Shown here: positions 1-8,898 of the stretch, in pieces | Layout of the letters: each line of letters begins with the position of its first letter | Position numbering within the stretch: position 1 is the first letter of the stretch | Source of the DNA: Hymenobacter yonginensis | GTDB taxonomy: Bacteria > Bacteroidota > Bacteroidia > Cytophagales > Hymenobacteraceae | Length of the DNA stretch: 64,000 nucleotides | Direction: 5' to 3' | NCBI RefSeq assembly: GCF_027625995.1 | Contig: NZ_CP115396.1 | Coordinates: 558,001-622,000, forward strand | The notes under the pieces: generated by a model | Told to the model about the DNA's origin: nothing | The model's input: only the letters and a program-made list of their open reading frames with translations | Database searches by the model: none | Position numbers and translations under genes: made by a program

Positions 1-61
1 CGGTTAATGCTTGTCCGTGCATGGCAATCAGGATTTTGGATGACACATTCATCGTCTTCAT
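1..61 (-). CDS. Possible N-terminus of a gene cut by the window edge
   Basis: Reading leftward from an ATG at 61, twenty codons stay open to the window edge, beginning MKTMNVSSKILIAMHGQ. No family can be recognised from so short a piece and no consensus -7 element lies directly upstream. It would run in the same direction as the MFS gene to its right. It is equally possible that this is non-coding. Confidence 0.22.
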   Translation of the reverse strand, partial: MKTMNVSSKILIAMHGQALT

Positions 62-101
62 GAATGTATGTTATGAATAACTGACGGGCAAAAAATGCCG
101 A

Positions 102-1349
102 CTAATGGGCTTCAGCTACTCCATTTTTCGCCGGCTGGCCGGGCACGCGCCACGCGGCCAGCACCGCCACGGCGGCCAAACACAGCGCAAACCACGCCCA
201 CGGCAGCCGCAAGTCCAGCACCGATAAGGCCCCGAACACCAGTGTGGTGGTAAAGCTGGCCAATCCCTGAAACGCTTGGTTCAGCCCGAAAATCTCGCCC
301 CGGTCCGCGTCGGTGGTGCGCTGGGCCAGCAGGCCTTCCAGCAAGCCCTGAATCAAGGAGAGCGTGAAACAGTCGATGACGACCAGCGCGTAGAGCGCCA
401 CCACCGACGTGCCCACCAGCCCGTAGGCGGCCAGCACCGGCACGCCCAGCGCCGCCAGCCACACAATGGCTTTGCGCTGGTTGATGCGGTCAGCGAGGTA
501 GGTATAGAACACGTAGTTGAGCACGATGCTCAATGCCCCGAAGAACATGAAGAAGTAGGAGATGCCGCGCGCGTCCAGGTGCATCGGGCCCTGGCTGATG
601 AAGGGCACGAAGTAGAAATAATAGCCCGTGCTGAGTGTGAGGGCCACCTGCGTGAGCACAATGCGCCGGATACCGGGCGTGGTGGTCTCTTTCTCGCGCA
701 GTCGCGCCCAGAGCGTGAGCGGGTTGAGGGCCAGCGCAAGCTCGGTGCGCAGCTCGGCGCCGCGCACGCCGTTGCGGCGGGTGTGGGTTTCGCGCAGCAG
801 CACGCTCAGCACCACGTTCAGGGCGGCCAGCACCACCGCCAGCCGCACCACGTAGGCGGCTTCCTGGCCCGGCGCCACCTGCAGCAGCGTCAGCAGTACC
901 CCCGACGCCATCGGGCCCAGCACAAAGCCCAGCGAGATGATGGCGCCCTCGATGCCCAGGTTCTTGAACAGCTTCTCGGGCGGCGAAATATCGGTGAGGG
1001 CCGAGCGCACGGTGGAATACATGCCGTTGGTGAGGCCGTCGGAAACGCGGTTCGCGAAAAACAGCCCCGCCCGCACCGGCAGCAGCAGCCCATTGGCCAG
1101 CAGCGTGCCCACCGCCGACAAAATGAAGATGGGCCGCCGCCCATAGCCATCGGAAAGCCGCCCCAGCACCGGCGCCGAAAACAGCTGCACCCCCAGAAAC
1201 AGCCCCGTGCCCACCGACAGCCACAGCTGCGGCTGCGGCAGGCCCCGCACAAACTCCGGCATCACCGGCCCGATGGCCGCCCCCACAATCACGTCGATCA
1301 GGATAATGAGGTAGATGTGGGGCAGGCGGCGGTCCTTGGGGGCGGGCAT
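102..1349 (-). CDS. MFS transporter (TCR/Tet-like drug exporter)
   Basis: A 415-residue major facilitator superfamily protein, the usual size for a 12-helix transporter. After the first helix comes a stretch ending RLSDGYGRRPIFILSA, which matches the MFS loop 2-3 signature (G-x-x-x-D-x-x-G-R-R/K). Another conserved patch, GFVLGPMASGVL, resembles the motif C of proton-driven exporters. The inner-membrane location and efflux role are inferred from the family; the substrate is unknown. I chose ATG 1349 rather than the longer upstream reading, because a TACCTTTG promoter element sits four bases before it. The gene is monocistronic and divergent from the Bax-inhibitor gene. Confidence 0.85.
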   Translation of the reverse strand: MPAPKDRRLPHIYLIILIDVIVGAAIGPVMPEFVRGLPQPQLWLSVGTGLFLGVQLFSAPVLGRLSDGYGRRPIFILSAVGTLLANGLLLPVRAGLFFANRVSDGLTNGMYSTVRSALTDISPPEKLFKNLGIEGAIISLGFVLGPMASGVLLTLLQVAPGQEAAYVVRLAVVLAALNVVLSVLLRETHTRRNGVRGAELRTELALALNPLTLWARLREKETTTPGIRRIVLTQVALTLSTGYYFYFVPFISQGPMHLDARGISYFFMFFGALSIVLNYVFYTYLADRINQRKAIVWLAALGVPVLAAYGLVGTSVVALYALVVIDCFTLSLIQGLLEGLLAQRTTDADRGEIFGLNQAFQGLASFTTTLVFGALSVLDLRLPWAWFALCLAAVAVLAAWRVPGQPAKNGVAEAH

Positions 1350-1353
1350 GGCG

Positions 1354-1361
1354 CAAAGGTA
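1354..1361 (-). promoter_or_regulatory. Bacteroidota -7 element TACCTTTG, leaderless geometry
   Basis: On the minus strand the sequence reads TACCTTTGCGCCATG, so the -7 element ends four bases before the MFS start codon. Transcription would begin at or very near the A of ATG, predicting a leaderless mRNA. The same string recurs at 43485-43497. Confidence 0.7.
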
Positions 1362-1464
1362 GAGGCTTTGCGCTATGGCACCGGCCGGGATGTCGGGCGT
1401 TAGGTTAACCTGCCGCAAACCTCTAATTTGCCGCAACTTTATCGTCAACCCTCACCCTATTCTC

Positions 1465-2196
1465 ATGGAAGATTTTACTTCTGAAAACTATCAGGAGCCG
1501 CAACCGCAGCTCACCCTCTCGCCCGAGGAAGCCTCCCAGGTGATGTCGCGCTTTATGACGCAGGTGTACGGCTGGATGGCCGGCGCGCTGGCCGTCAGCG
1601 GGGCCGTGGCCATGCTGGTGGCCGGCTCGGCCACGCTGCAGGAGCTGGTGTTCGGCAACCGGTTTGTGTTTCTGGGCCTGATCATCGCCGAAATTGCGCT
1701 GGTCGGTTTCCTCTCGCGCAAAGCCTTCGACTGGTCGGCGGGCACCACCACGGCGGCGTTTATGGGCTACTCGGCACTCAACGGCCTCACGCTGGGCATC
1801 ATCTTCATGGTGTACACCATGGAATCCATTAGCTCCACGTTCTTCATCACGGCCGGCACCTTTGGCCTAATGAGCCTCTACGGCTACTTCACCCGCACCG
1901 ACCTCTCGCGCTGGGGCAACCTGCTGTTCATGGGCCTGATTGGGCTGGTGCTGGCCTCGGTGGTGAATATCTTCCTGAATAGCCCGGCGCTGTACTGGAT
2001 TTCCAGCTTCGTGGGCGTGCTGCTGTTCACAGCCCTCACCGCCTACGACACCCAGAAAGTGAAGATGCTAGCCTTCCTCGGCTACGAAGACGACGCCACC
2101 GACCGCAAAGCCGCCGTGCTGGGCGCCCTCACCCTCTACCTCGACTTCGTGAACCTGTTCCTGTTCCTGCTGCGTCTGTTTGGCCGCCGCCGTTAA
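1465..2196 (+). CDS. Bax inhibitor-1/YccA family membrane protein
   Basis: A 243-residue hydrophobic protein with about seven membrane segments after a short acidic N-terminus (MEDFTSENYQEP). The C-terminal pattern with TAYDTQKVKMLAF, then an acidic loop and YLDFVNLFLFLLRLFG, is typical of the BI-1/YccA (TMBIM) family, whose bacterial members act in the inner membrane as pH-sensitive cation leak or stress-response proteins. The start was set at ATG 1465, where the family-like sequence begins; the upstream in-frame codons overlap the divergent MFS promoter. It is followed by a strong hairpin terminator. Confidence 0.9.
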   Translation: MEDFTSENYQEPQPQLTLSPEEASQVMSRFMTQVYGWMAGALAVSGAVAMLVAGSATLQELVFGNRFVFLGLIIAEIALVGFLSRKAFDWSAGTTTAAFMGYSALNGLTLGIIFMVYTMESISSTFFITAGTFGLMSLYGYFTRTDLSRWGNLLFMGLIGLVLASVVNIFLNSPALYWISSFVGVLLFTALTAYDTQKVKMLAFLGYEDDATDRKAAVLGALTLYLDFVNLFLFLLRLFGRRR

Positions 2197-2215
2197 CGGA
2201 AACTATTCGTGCGAT

Positions 2216-2253
2216 AAAAAGCCCCTGCCAATACAATCGGCAGGGGCTTTTTT
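2216..2253. terminator. Bidirectional hairpin terminator
   Basis: A perfect 9-bp GC stem (GCCCCTGCC / GGCAGGGGC) with a 9-nt loop is flanked by an A-run on the left and six Ts on the right. It lies between two convergent genes, so it can end transcription of both. Confidence 0.9.
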
Positions 2254-2280
2254 ATGGCCATGATTCAGTGAAATGTGTGG

Positions 2281-4107
2281 CTACTTCGCCTTGCCGCTCA
2301 GCCAGGCTTTGCGGAAGGCCAGCTGCTTGCGGGTGGCTTTGTCGTTGAGCACCACTTCCAGATCGGTGCTTTCCTGGAGCGTGACCGGCACGGTGCGCTG
2401 GCCGTCGCGGGCGCGCACTTGCACCTGCAACACGTCGCCGGGCTTGTGGGTGGCCAGCAGCTTCTGCACCTGCGTGTTGCCGGTCAGCTTCTGGCCATCG
2501 AGCTTCAGCAGCACGTCTTCGCGGTCGAGGCCAGCCAGGTAGAGCGGGCTGCCGAGCAGGGTGGTGCCCAACGTGGCGCTGCTGTCGGCGGGGTTGAACT
2601 GCAGGCGGGCGCCCAACGTGGCCTGGCCGGGGTGGGCGCGGCGCACCAGCAAGCCGGCCGGGGCCAGCAGCTCGTCGTACTTCGGCAGCTCGTGGCCGGT
2701 GATGTGCTGGCGGAAGAACTGGCCCGCAAACGCCGTGTCGCGGGTTACTTCGCCCAGCACCCGCTGCAGGTCGCGCAGGGTGTAGGGCTTGGCGGGGGCA
2801 TAGTTCTGCTGGGCGCCGTGCTGCTGCCAGAGCGTGCGCATATAGGTGTCGAGGTCGGTGCGGTAACGCTGGCGCAGCTCCAGATCCAGGGCCAGCGCGT
2901 TGGCCGCCCCGATGTAATAGTAGCTCAGGTAGGTGTTTGTGCGGTTGTTGGGGTCGATGGCGGCAGCGGCATCCACAAACGGTGCCTGCTGGCTCATTTC
3001 CACCGGTGAGTAGCGCTTGGGCCCCGGCGAGTTGAGCATGGCCTGCACGATGCCGGTCAGAGCTTCCTGGCAATACTGCTCGTCGGTATACACCCCGGCG
3101 CGGCGCAGCAGCAGCTCGCCGTAGTACTGGGTGAAGCCCTCGGCAAACCACAGGTTGCTGCTCATGTTGGCCCGCTGAAAATCAAACGGCTCCAGGTCCT
3201 GCGGGCGCAGGCGCTCCACGTTCCAGCTGTGGAAAAACTCGTGCGCCACGGTGCCCAGGTTGTCGATGGCCTCGGGGCCGCGCAGCGGGCGGCGGCTGGT
3301 CAGGGAGGTGGAGTTGCGGTGCTCCATACCGTCGCCGCTGGTTTGGGGCAGGTAGTTGGCCACGAAGGTGTAGCGCCCGAAGTCGTACTCCGGCAGGCCG
3401 CCGAAGATGGCCGCGGCTTCCTTCACCACTTTTTTGGTGTTGGCGGTGTAGGCGTCCAACTCGGCCTCAGTGCCGTCGTGCAGCACCTTCAGCTCGATGG
3501 TGCGGCCGCCTTCCTGCCAGGTGCGCACCTGCTGCTCGCCCAAAGAAGTGGGTGAGTCCATGAGGTACTGCAGGTTGGGCGCCTGCCAGGTGGTGCCGGT
3601 GGCATCCGGCTGCAGCTGGCTGGCTACCGTCCAGCGGGCCGGTAGTGCAAACTGTACCTGGGCCGGCCGCTGCGCCAGCGCCGGGGCGTAGGCCAGGGTG
3701 GCGGGCATGTTGAGGTGGGCGTGGCGGGCGTCAATGCCGGCATAGGTGCCGTCGGTCCGGTCGCCGAACAGGGTGTAGGTGAACACCACCGTGCCGTCGT
3801 GGCCGGGCACGTCCCAGCCGTAGGGGTCGGGGTGCATCACGGGCAGCGCTTTCCCTTTCGAGTCGGTGGCCTGCACGTCGTAGACGTTCTTGGCGAATTC
3901 GTGCAGCGCGTAGCGGCCCGGCGACGAACGGGCCATGCGCACCTGCAGCGGCCCGGCGGGCAGCTCCCGGAACGTGGCCGTAATGCGGGCCTCGTGGTGC
4001 ACGGCGTTCGGAAAGGCAACCTGATAGGCAACGGGCGCCTGCGCCGCCGCCGGCCGGGCCAGGGTTAGCGACGACGCCAGGAAAAGCAGAGCAGCAAGTT
4101 TTTGCAT
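2281..4107 (-). CDS. M61 family metallopeptidase with C-terminal PDZ domain
   Basis: A secreted or periplasmic zinc aminopeptidase of the M61 (glycyl aminopeptidase) family, 608 residues. It starts with a signal peptide (MQKLAALLFLASSLTL, cut after AAAQA). The zinc motif is VAHEFFHSWNVERLRP near residues 285-300, with the downstream NLWFAEGFTQYYGELLLR segment supplying the third ligand, as in the family. A PDZ-like domain near residues 500-580 (GSPLYLAGLDREDVLLKLDG) completes the usual M61-PDZ order. ATG 4107 was chosen because the signal peptide begins there. Confidence 0.92.
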   Translation of the reverse strand: MQKLAALLFLASSLTLARPAAAQAPVAYQVAFPNAVHHEARITATFRELPAGPLQVRMARSSPGRYALHEFAKNVYDVQATDSKGKALPVMHPDPYGWDVPGHDGTVVFTYTLFGDRTDGTYAGIDARHAHLNMPATLAYAPALAQRPAQVQFALPARWTVASQLQPDATGTTWQAPNLQYLMDSPTSLGEQQVRTWQEGGRTIELKVLHDGTEAELDAYTANTKKVVKEAAAIFGGLPEYDFGRYTFVANYLPQTSGDGMEHRNSTSLTSRRPLRGPEAIDNLGTVAHEFFHSWNVERLRPQDLEPFDFQRANMSSNLWFAEGFTQYYGELLLRRAGVYTDEQYCQEALTGIVQAMLNSPGPKRYSPVEMSQQAPFVDAAAAIDPNNRTNTYLSYYYIGAANALALDLELRQRYRTDLDTYMRTLWQQHGAQQNYAPAKPYTLRDLQRVLGEVTRDTAFAGQFFRQHITGHELPKYDELLAPAGLLVRRAHPGQATLGARLQFNPADSSATLGTTLLGSPLYLAGLDREDVLLKLDGQKLTGNTQVQKLLATHKPGDVLQVQVRARDGQRTVPVTLQESTDLEVVLNDKATRKQLAFRKAWLSGKAK

Positions 4108-4179
4108 GGGTAGGGGAGGCAGGTAATACACCGCGAACCTACGCAACCTTGCCCAGCCGTCAGCACACCGCCCCGAAAC

Positions 4180-5363
4180 TTACCAAGCCCAACTCAGCTG
4201 CAGCTCCGTAGCCTGCACCTGCACCTGACGCTCTAGAGTGCCGCCCGTCGTCTGGAACAGCATCGGATGGTAGCGCAGCTCCAGCGTAGGCCGGTAGGCA
4301 CCCACCGGGATTTCCACGCCCGCCCCCGCTACGTAGCCCCTCGACCAGCGGGCCGCCGTAGCATCTTCGGGCAGTACAACGGCCGGGCGGCTGTCGGGGA
4401 ACGACAGGGTGGTAGCCACGCTGAATTCCGACGCCAGCGCATAGCCTGCCGAGATACCGCCCAGCAGCACCGGCCGCCACCGGCCGGCTACGGGCAGCCC
4501 CACGTGGTAGCGTACCAGCAGCGTAGCCAATGCCTGCCGGCGCTTCAGGCTAGTATCCACGAGGCGGGCAAAGCTGGGCGTGTTGGTGGGCACCGAGAGG
4601 CGGCCGGAGCTGGTCAGGCCCTCGTATTCCAGCTCCGACTGCAGGAAAAACCGCTGATTGAAGCTGAGGCGCGCAAACACCGCGCCGGCCAGCCCCACCT
4701 GGCGCCCGAAGTCGGTGTCCTGCAGCTCCCCATCGTAGTGGTAGCGCAGGCGGTAGGAGCGGGGGCCCACCCGCAGGCCGCCTTCCAACCGGGCATTGGC
4801 TTGCAGCGTGGCCGCACGCACAGGCTCCTGGGGCCAGCGGCAACGGTTGTAGCGCAGCACCAGCGGCGCCAGGTCGCGGCCTTTGTACGCCACCCGGCGC
4901 CCTGGCTGCAGAAGCGAACGGGGCCGGAGCAGGCGGGCAAGAGCTGCTGCAGCTGCTTTTGGTAGCTGTTGCGCAGCAAAGGGCGGGCTTCTCCGGCGTC
5001 AGGCGCCAGAATGTACTGCTGGGTGCCCAGGGCATCATAGTAGAGCGCCGTGCGGCCCTGCACCACTTCACTTAGGATAGGGGCCGGCGTATAGGGTTGC
5101 AGGGCCTTGGGCGTCAGCACCAGATCTTCGCCGCGGCTTGTGTGCCAGCGCCGGATTTCGGTGAGCGGAATGGTGCGGGCCGGCCCGGCAGTAGGCTGAA
5201 ACTGCACGGCCTGCTCCCGGTAGCGCACCCAGCCCCGCAGGGTATCGGTCGGATTGGTAGTGAGCAGCAGATAGCCGGCTTCCCAGTTTTTCTGGGCCTT
5301 AGCGGGTAGCGCCACGCTTAGCAGCACTAAGCCTAACAGAGACAATCGGGAGGATACGAACAC
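4180..5363 (-). pseudogene. Frameshifted gene for an exported beta-barrel-like protein
   Basis: Two overlapping reading frames look like halves of one gene. The first begins at GTG 5363 with a signal peptide (VSSRLSLLGLVLLSVALPAKAQ) and a domain of about 120 residues. The second continues from about 4893 (VAYKGRDLAPLVLRYNRC) through a beta-rich region ending ELQLSWAW, with alternating hydrophobic residues and a terminal aromatic as in outer-membrane barrels. The frame switches somewhere in 4893-4990, in a GC-rich stretch. It could be a true pseudogene or a one-base sequencing error. No catalytic motif is visible. A TACCTTTG promoter stands 25 bases before the GTG. Confidence 0.6.
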
Positions 5364-5388
5364 AGGAAGTATAGTAAAATACGGCTGG

Positions 5389-5396
5389 CAAAGGTA
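5389..5396 (-). promoter_or_regulatory. -7 element TACCTTTG for the frameshifted gene
   Basis: The element reads TACCTTTG on the minus strand and lies inside the longer possible coding frame that begins at ATG 5405. That argues for the downstream GTG at 5363 as the real start. Confidence 0.55.
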
Positions 5397-5446
5397 AGGC
5401 CGCATAACCACCGAGCTATAGCAGATTGGCTGGTCAGGCCAACTTT

Positions 5447-6085
5447 TCACTGCCACACCACGGCTTCCACCATGCCGCCAAAAAACCGCTGCTCCTGCAC
5501 CGGCCGCAACCCCAGCCCACCCAGCGTCTGATGAATAGGCGGCAGGCTCCGGGCGCTGATGCCGGTGGTGGCGCGGAAAAAGCCATACATAGCCGCCAGC
5601 AACCCCCGTTGCCACCAGGTGCGGGGCGTGGCAAAGTCGGCCAGCAGCCAGGGGGCGTTGGGCTGGCGTGCCTGTTGCAGGCGGGCCACCAGCTGCCGCA
5701 GCCGCCCGGGCTCAAACAAGTCCAGTAGAAAAAACGTGACGATTACCTCAAACCGCTCGGCCGGGTCCAGCGCCGCCTCGGTGCCCAGCCGAAACTCCAC
5801 CTGCGAGGAGGCGCCGGCGGGCACCTGCCGCCGCGCGCGGGCCAGCATCCGGGGGGAGGCCTCCAGATAGAGCACCTGCGCCTGGGGCCGCTGGCGCAGC
5901 ACTTCGTCCAGCACCCAGCCCGTGCCGCCCCCGATGACAAGCACCCGCGGCGCGCCGGCGGGCAAACCAACTGCCAGCGCCGCCTGCTGCGCCGCCAGCA
6001 GTGCCCGGCCATACACCAGTTTCGCCAGCGGATCATAGAAGGCCGCAACCCGGTCGAAGCCGGAATCTGGCAGATAGGGTGGCAT
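5447..6085 (-). CDS. Class I SAM-dependent methyltransferase
   Basis: A 212-residue methyltransferase. Motif I is VLVIGGGTGWVLDEVL near residues 45-60, followed by an acidic residue ending strand 2 (YLEASPRMLARARRQV) and the motif-IV region RFEVIVTFFLLDLF. The N-terminus FDRVAAFYDPLAKLVYG resembles UbiE/MenG-like small-molecule methyltransferases. The substrate is not evident and no quinone gene is adjacent. The start was placed at MPPYLPDSGFD (6085). It is divergent from the PAP2 gene. Confidence 0.8.
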   Translation of the reverse strand: MPPYLPDSGFDRVAAFYDPLAKLVYGRALLAAQQAALAVGLPAGAPRVLVIGGGTGWVLDEVLRQRPQAQVLYLEASPRMLARARRQVPAGASSQVEFRLGTEAALDPAERFEVIVTFFLLDLFEPGRLRQLVARLQQARQPNAPWLLADFATPRTWWQRGLLAAMYGFFRATTGISARSLPPIHQTLGGLGLRPVQEQRFFGGMVEAVVWQ

Positions 6086-6205
6086 AGGCAGCGGTTTGTA
6101 TCGTATGTAGAGGCCGGAGCATTCCGGGGGCAGCAGCGTGCTGGCCAGAGCAAGGTACCGCCGTTGTACGCGCCGGGCCGCTGCCCACACTATAGTTTAT
6201 TGCGT

Positions 6206-6919
6206 ATGACCAATCCTGTGCGCCGGCTGCTGGCCGGCAGTATGCTGTTTCTGACCGAGTTTGCCGTGACGCTGCTGCTGGGCATCCTGGGCGTTGTGGG
6301 GTTTCTGGCGCTAGGGCGGGAGGTGTTCGACCAGGATGCGGCCACGTTCGATGCCGCGGCGTTCCGGTGGGTACGGCACCTGCTGGGGCCCCGGCAGCAG
6401 TGGGTGGAAGCCGTGACGTTTCTGGCCTCGCGCAACTTCATTACCGTAGCCGGGCTGCTGCTCATCAACTGGCTGCTGCTGATGCGGCGGCACCGCTGGT
6501 ACTCGCTGCTGGTGCCCGTAGTGGCCCTGGGCAGCATCAGCCTCAACTTGGTGCTGAAGCAATTCTATAATCGGCCGCGGCCCCTGCTGCCGCTGGTGTC
6601 GGCCTCGGGGCTGAGCTTCCCGAGTGGGCACGCCATGATTTCAGCTTCCTTTTATGGGCTGCTGGTGTATCTGGTGCAGACCCACGTGCGGCCCCGCGGG
6701 CTGCGCTGGCTGCTTACGGGCATGCTGGTCAGCATCATCCTGCTGATTGGCCTCACCCGCGTGTACCTACGGGTGCACTACGCCACCGACGTGCTGGCCG
6801 GCTTCACGGCCGGGCTGGTGTGGCTGGCAGTGGCCATTCCGGTATTGAAGCGGATAGAAAATCAGGTAAAAAAACGATTTCGCCAGCTGCCGCAATCAAC
6901 TGAAAAACAGCCTGAATAG
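6206..6919 (+). CDS. PAP2 superfamily phosphatase (first of two)
   Basis: An integral-membrane acid phosphatase of the PAP2 family, 237 residues with about six helices. All three catalytic motifs are seen: KQFYNRPRP, SFPSGHAM and LTRVYLRVHYATDVLAG. The family removes phosphate from lipid phosphates such as undecaprenyl pyrophosphate or phosphatidylglycerophosphate on the outer face of the inner membrane. A paralogue with near-identical motifs follows at 7197-7871 beyond a tRNA gene, which suggests tandem duplication. The start is ATG 6206, just before a hydrophobic segment. Confidence 0.88.
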   Translation: MTNPVRRLLAGSMLFLTEFAVTLLLGILGVVGFLALGREVFDQDAATFDAAAFRWVRHLLGPRQQWVEAVTFLASRNFITVAGLLLINWLLLMRRHRWYSLLVPVVALGSISLNLVLKQFYNRPRPLLPLVSASGLSFPSGHAMISASFYGLLVYLVQTHVRPRGLRWLLTGMLVSIILLIGLTRVYLRVHYATDVLAGFTAGLVWLAVAIPVLKRIENQVKKRFRQLPQSTEKQPE

Positions 6920-6995
6920 CGTACAAACCGATTTTATTCAGAAAAATTTACCGGTTTTTTTTGCGCAAAGCTTGTCTGGTGACAAAAGATGCCCC

Positions 6996-7003
6996 TATCT
7001 TTG
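6996..7003 (+). promoter_or_regulatory. -7 element TATCTTTG of the tRNA-Leu gene
   Basis: TATCTTTG lies 51 bases upstream of the mature tRNA 5' end, with a TTG at 6972-6974 at a spacing of about 21 bases as a -33 element. This fits the Bacteroidota housekeeping promoter. Confidence 0.65.
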
Positions 7004-7054
7004 TATCATCAAAAGCCACCCCGGATAGGGCAGACGGCCGCTGACACACAAGAT

Positions 7055-7136
7055 GCGCTTGTGGCGAAATTGGTAGACGCGCTGTCTTCAGGCGGCAGTT
7101 CCGCAAGGTGTGGGAGTTCGAGTCTCCCCGAGCGCA
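7055..7136 (+). tRNA. tRNA-Leu (anticodon CAG)
   Basis: An 82-nt cloverleaf. The acceptor stem GCGCTTG pairs with CGAGCGC, followed by discriminator A. The anticodon stem CTGTC/GGCAG encloses loop TTCAGGC with CAG at 7089-7091. There is a long variable arm, as in class II tRNAs, and a T arm GGGAG-TTCGAGT-CTCCC. The 3' CCA is not encoded. It sits between two PAP2 paralogues with its own promoter and terminator. Confidence 0.95.
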
Positions 7137-7140
7137 CGAA

Positions 7141-7168
7141 AGCCGGTCCAGAAATGGACCGGCTTTTT
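7141..7168 (+). terminator. Terminator of tRNA-Leu
   Basis: A perfect 10-bp stem AGCCGGTCCA / TGGACCGGCT with a GAAA loop and a T-run begins four bases after the tRNA. Confidence 0.9.
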
Positions 7169-7196
7169 CGTTTTTATTCGTGCCACTCTCCACTGC

Positions 7197-7871
7197 ATGA
7201 AGAACCTAACGACTCGATTGCTCGCGCTATTCAGCTTCCTGACGCTGGAAGTACTGGTGGTGGGGAGCGTGTTTCTGGCGTCGTTGGCGCTGTTTTTCTA
7301 CCTCACGCGGGTGGTGTTCGGCGTTCATTCGCTCACCTTCGACAACTGGGCCATCGGGCAGGCCAATGCCCTGCGAGCGGCGTGGCCGCCGCTAACCGGT
7401 GTCGCGCTGTTCGTGACGTTCTTTGCTTCGCTGCCTTTTCTGGTAAGCGCGGCGGTACTGGTACCGGCCGCCATGCGGTGGTGGGGGCACAAGCGGGAGG
7501 CGCTGGAGGTGTTTATGGCCGTAGCCGGGGCCTCGTTGTTCAACCAGCTGCTCAAAACGCACTTTCATCGGGCCCGGCCCGCTACGGCGCTGCTGCCGCA
7601 GCCGGGCCTGAGCTTCCCGAGCGGCCACGCCATGATTGGCATGGCCCTCTACGGCTGCCTGGCGTGGCTGCTCTGGCGGCACGGCCGCCACCCGGCCTGG
7701 GCCGCGCTGCTCCTGAGCTGGGCCGTGCTCATCGGCCTTACTCGCATCTACCTGCAGGTGCACTACGCCACCGATGTGCTGGCCGGCTTTGCTGCTGGTC
7801 TGCTCTGGCTGATACTGCTGCGGACCGCGCTGCGCCTGTACTGGCGCGAAAAGCAGCAGCTGCTGCCGTAA
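7197..7871 (+). CDS. PAP2 superfamily phosphatase (second of two)
   Basis: A 224-residue membrane phosphatase paralogous to the one at 6206. The motifs are KTHFHRARP, SFPSGHAM and LTRIYLQVHYATDVLAG, so all catalytic residues are kept. The start at ATG 7197 follows the tRNA terminator by 28 bases; the longer in-frame reading would run back through the tRNA and was rejected. Role and location are as for the first copy: dephosphorylation of a lipid phosphate at the inner membrane. Physiological substrates of the pair may differ, because the N-terminal helices diverge. Confidence 0.87.
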   Translation: MKNLTTRLLALFSFLTLEVLVVGSVFLASLALFFYLTRVVFGVHSLTFDNWAIGQANALRAAWPPLTGVALFVTFFASLPFLVSAAVLVPAAMRWWGHKREALEVFMAVAGASLFNQLLKTHFHRARPATALLPQPGLSFPSGHAMIGMALYGCLAWLLWRHGRHPAWAALLLSWAVLIGLTRIYLQVHYATDVLAGFAAGLLWLILLRTALRLYWREKQQLLP

Positions 7872-7998
7872 ACCAGACGCGAAAATCGGCGTATGGCGCC
7901 ATGCCTGCCGCCCGCCAAAAACCAAATGCCGGCATTTACGGTATGATACGGCTTCCCGAGCGTCTGAACCCTAAGTTTCACCCTGTTTTTCAGCTCTT

Positions 7999-8859
7999 AT
8001 GGCTTCTGATCCTTTGTGGGAAGCTTCCTTCTATTCTGTCGACCCTTCCCTGCAGTATATGCTCTGGATGTACGAAATGCCTACCTGGCTGCTGGCGCTC
8101 TGTATCACAGGAACTACCGTGTTGGTTTCGCTGATCGGGCTGTACTTTGCCCACCGACGCCTGCATGGCAGCGCCGCCGCGGCCCTCATCGACAACGGTA
8201 CGGTGGGCTGGTTTTTTTCGGGCGTGACGGTACTCTACGGCCTCACGCTGGGTTTGCTCACGGTGGCTACCTGGCAAAACTATTCCGATGCCTCGGCCAT
8301 TGCCTCGCAGGAAGCCGCCTCGCTGGCTGTCCTCTACCGCGACCTGAGCGGCTACCCCGACAGTACCGCCCGGCCGCTGCAGGCCCAGCTGCGCAGCTAC
8401 ACCGAGTTCATCGTGCAGAAATCGTGGCCGGCCCAGCGGCAGGGCATGGCCAACGACACCGAGCGGCGGGTGCTTACCCGGTTTCAGCTTGATTTGCTGC
8501 GTACCAACGTACGCACCATGAGCCAACAGGTGCTGCACGGCGAGGCCATCGAAACCTTCAACCGGCTGGTGGAGCTGCGGCGGCAGCGCATTGAGAGTAT
8601 CAGCTCGGGCGTACCGGGCGTGCTGTGGGCCGCGGTGTTGCTGGGCGCCGTCATCACCATTGCGTTTTCCTACTGCTTCGTGGTCGAAAACCTGCGGTTC
8701 CACGCCCTGCTGACCAGCCTGCTGGCACTGATGGTGGGCATCATGATTTTCCTGATTGCGGCCCTCGACCATCCTTACCTTGGCGATGTAAGTGTCACGC
8801 CCGACGCCTACCAAGTGGTGCTGGATAAAGTAATGGTGCCGCTTTCAGACACGCTGTAA
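7999..8859 (+). CDS. DUF4239-like (bestrophin-like) membrane protein
   Basis: A 286-residue protein with two N-terminal helices (around residues 28-50 and 70-90), a soluble helical middle, and two C-terminal helices. The layout and the patch GLTLGLLTVATWQNYSDA followed by an EAA-x-L-x-x-L-YRDL segment match DUF4239 proteins, which are called bestrophin-like and have no firm function. Monocistronic; it converges with the GAF-domain gene, and the gap holds a twin-hairpin repeat. Confidence 0.75.
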   Translation: MASDPLWEASFYSVDPSLQYMLWMYEMPTWLLALCITGTTVLVSLIGLYFAHRRLHGSAAAALIDNGTVGWFFSGVTVLYGLTLGLLTVATWQNYSDASAIASQEAASLAVLYRDLSGYPDSTARPLQAQLRSYTEFIVQKSWPAQRQGMANDTERRVLTRFQLDLLRTNVRTMSQQVLHGEAIETFNRLVELRRQRIESISSGVPGVLWAAVLLGAVITIAFSYCFVVENLRFHALLTSLLALMVGIMIFLIAALDHPYLGDVSVTPDAYQVVLDKVMVPLSDTL

Positions 8860-8898
8860 ACGCTGCGCACTAATGATACTTAGCTGCTAAGCAGCAGT

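Noticed and set aside
276-1403. A 375-codon plus-strand frame opposite the MFS gene
   Set aside because: His/Gln/Arg-rich nonsense antisense to a clear transporter; a shadow.
5363-5405. ATG 5405 as the start of the frameshifted gene
   Set aside because: A TACCTTTG promoter element lies within the first codons of that reading, and the signal peptide starts properly at GTG 5363.
6948-7193. Minus-strand frame across the tRNA-Leu gene
   Set aside because: It is the complement of the tRNA, its terminator and promoter; no independent support.
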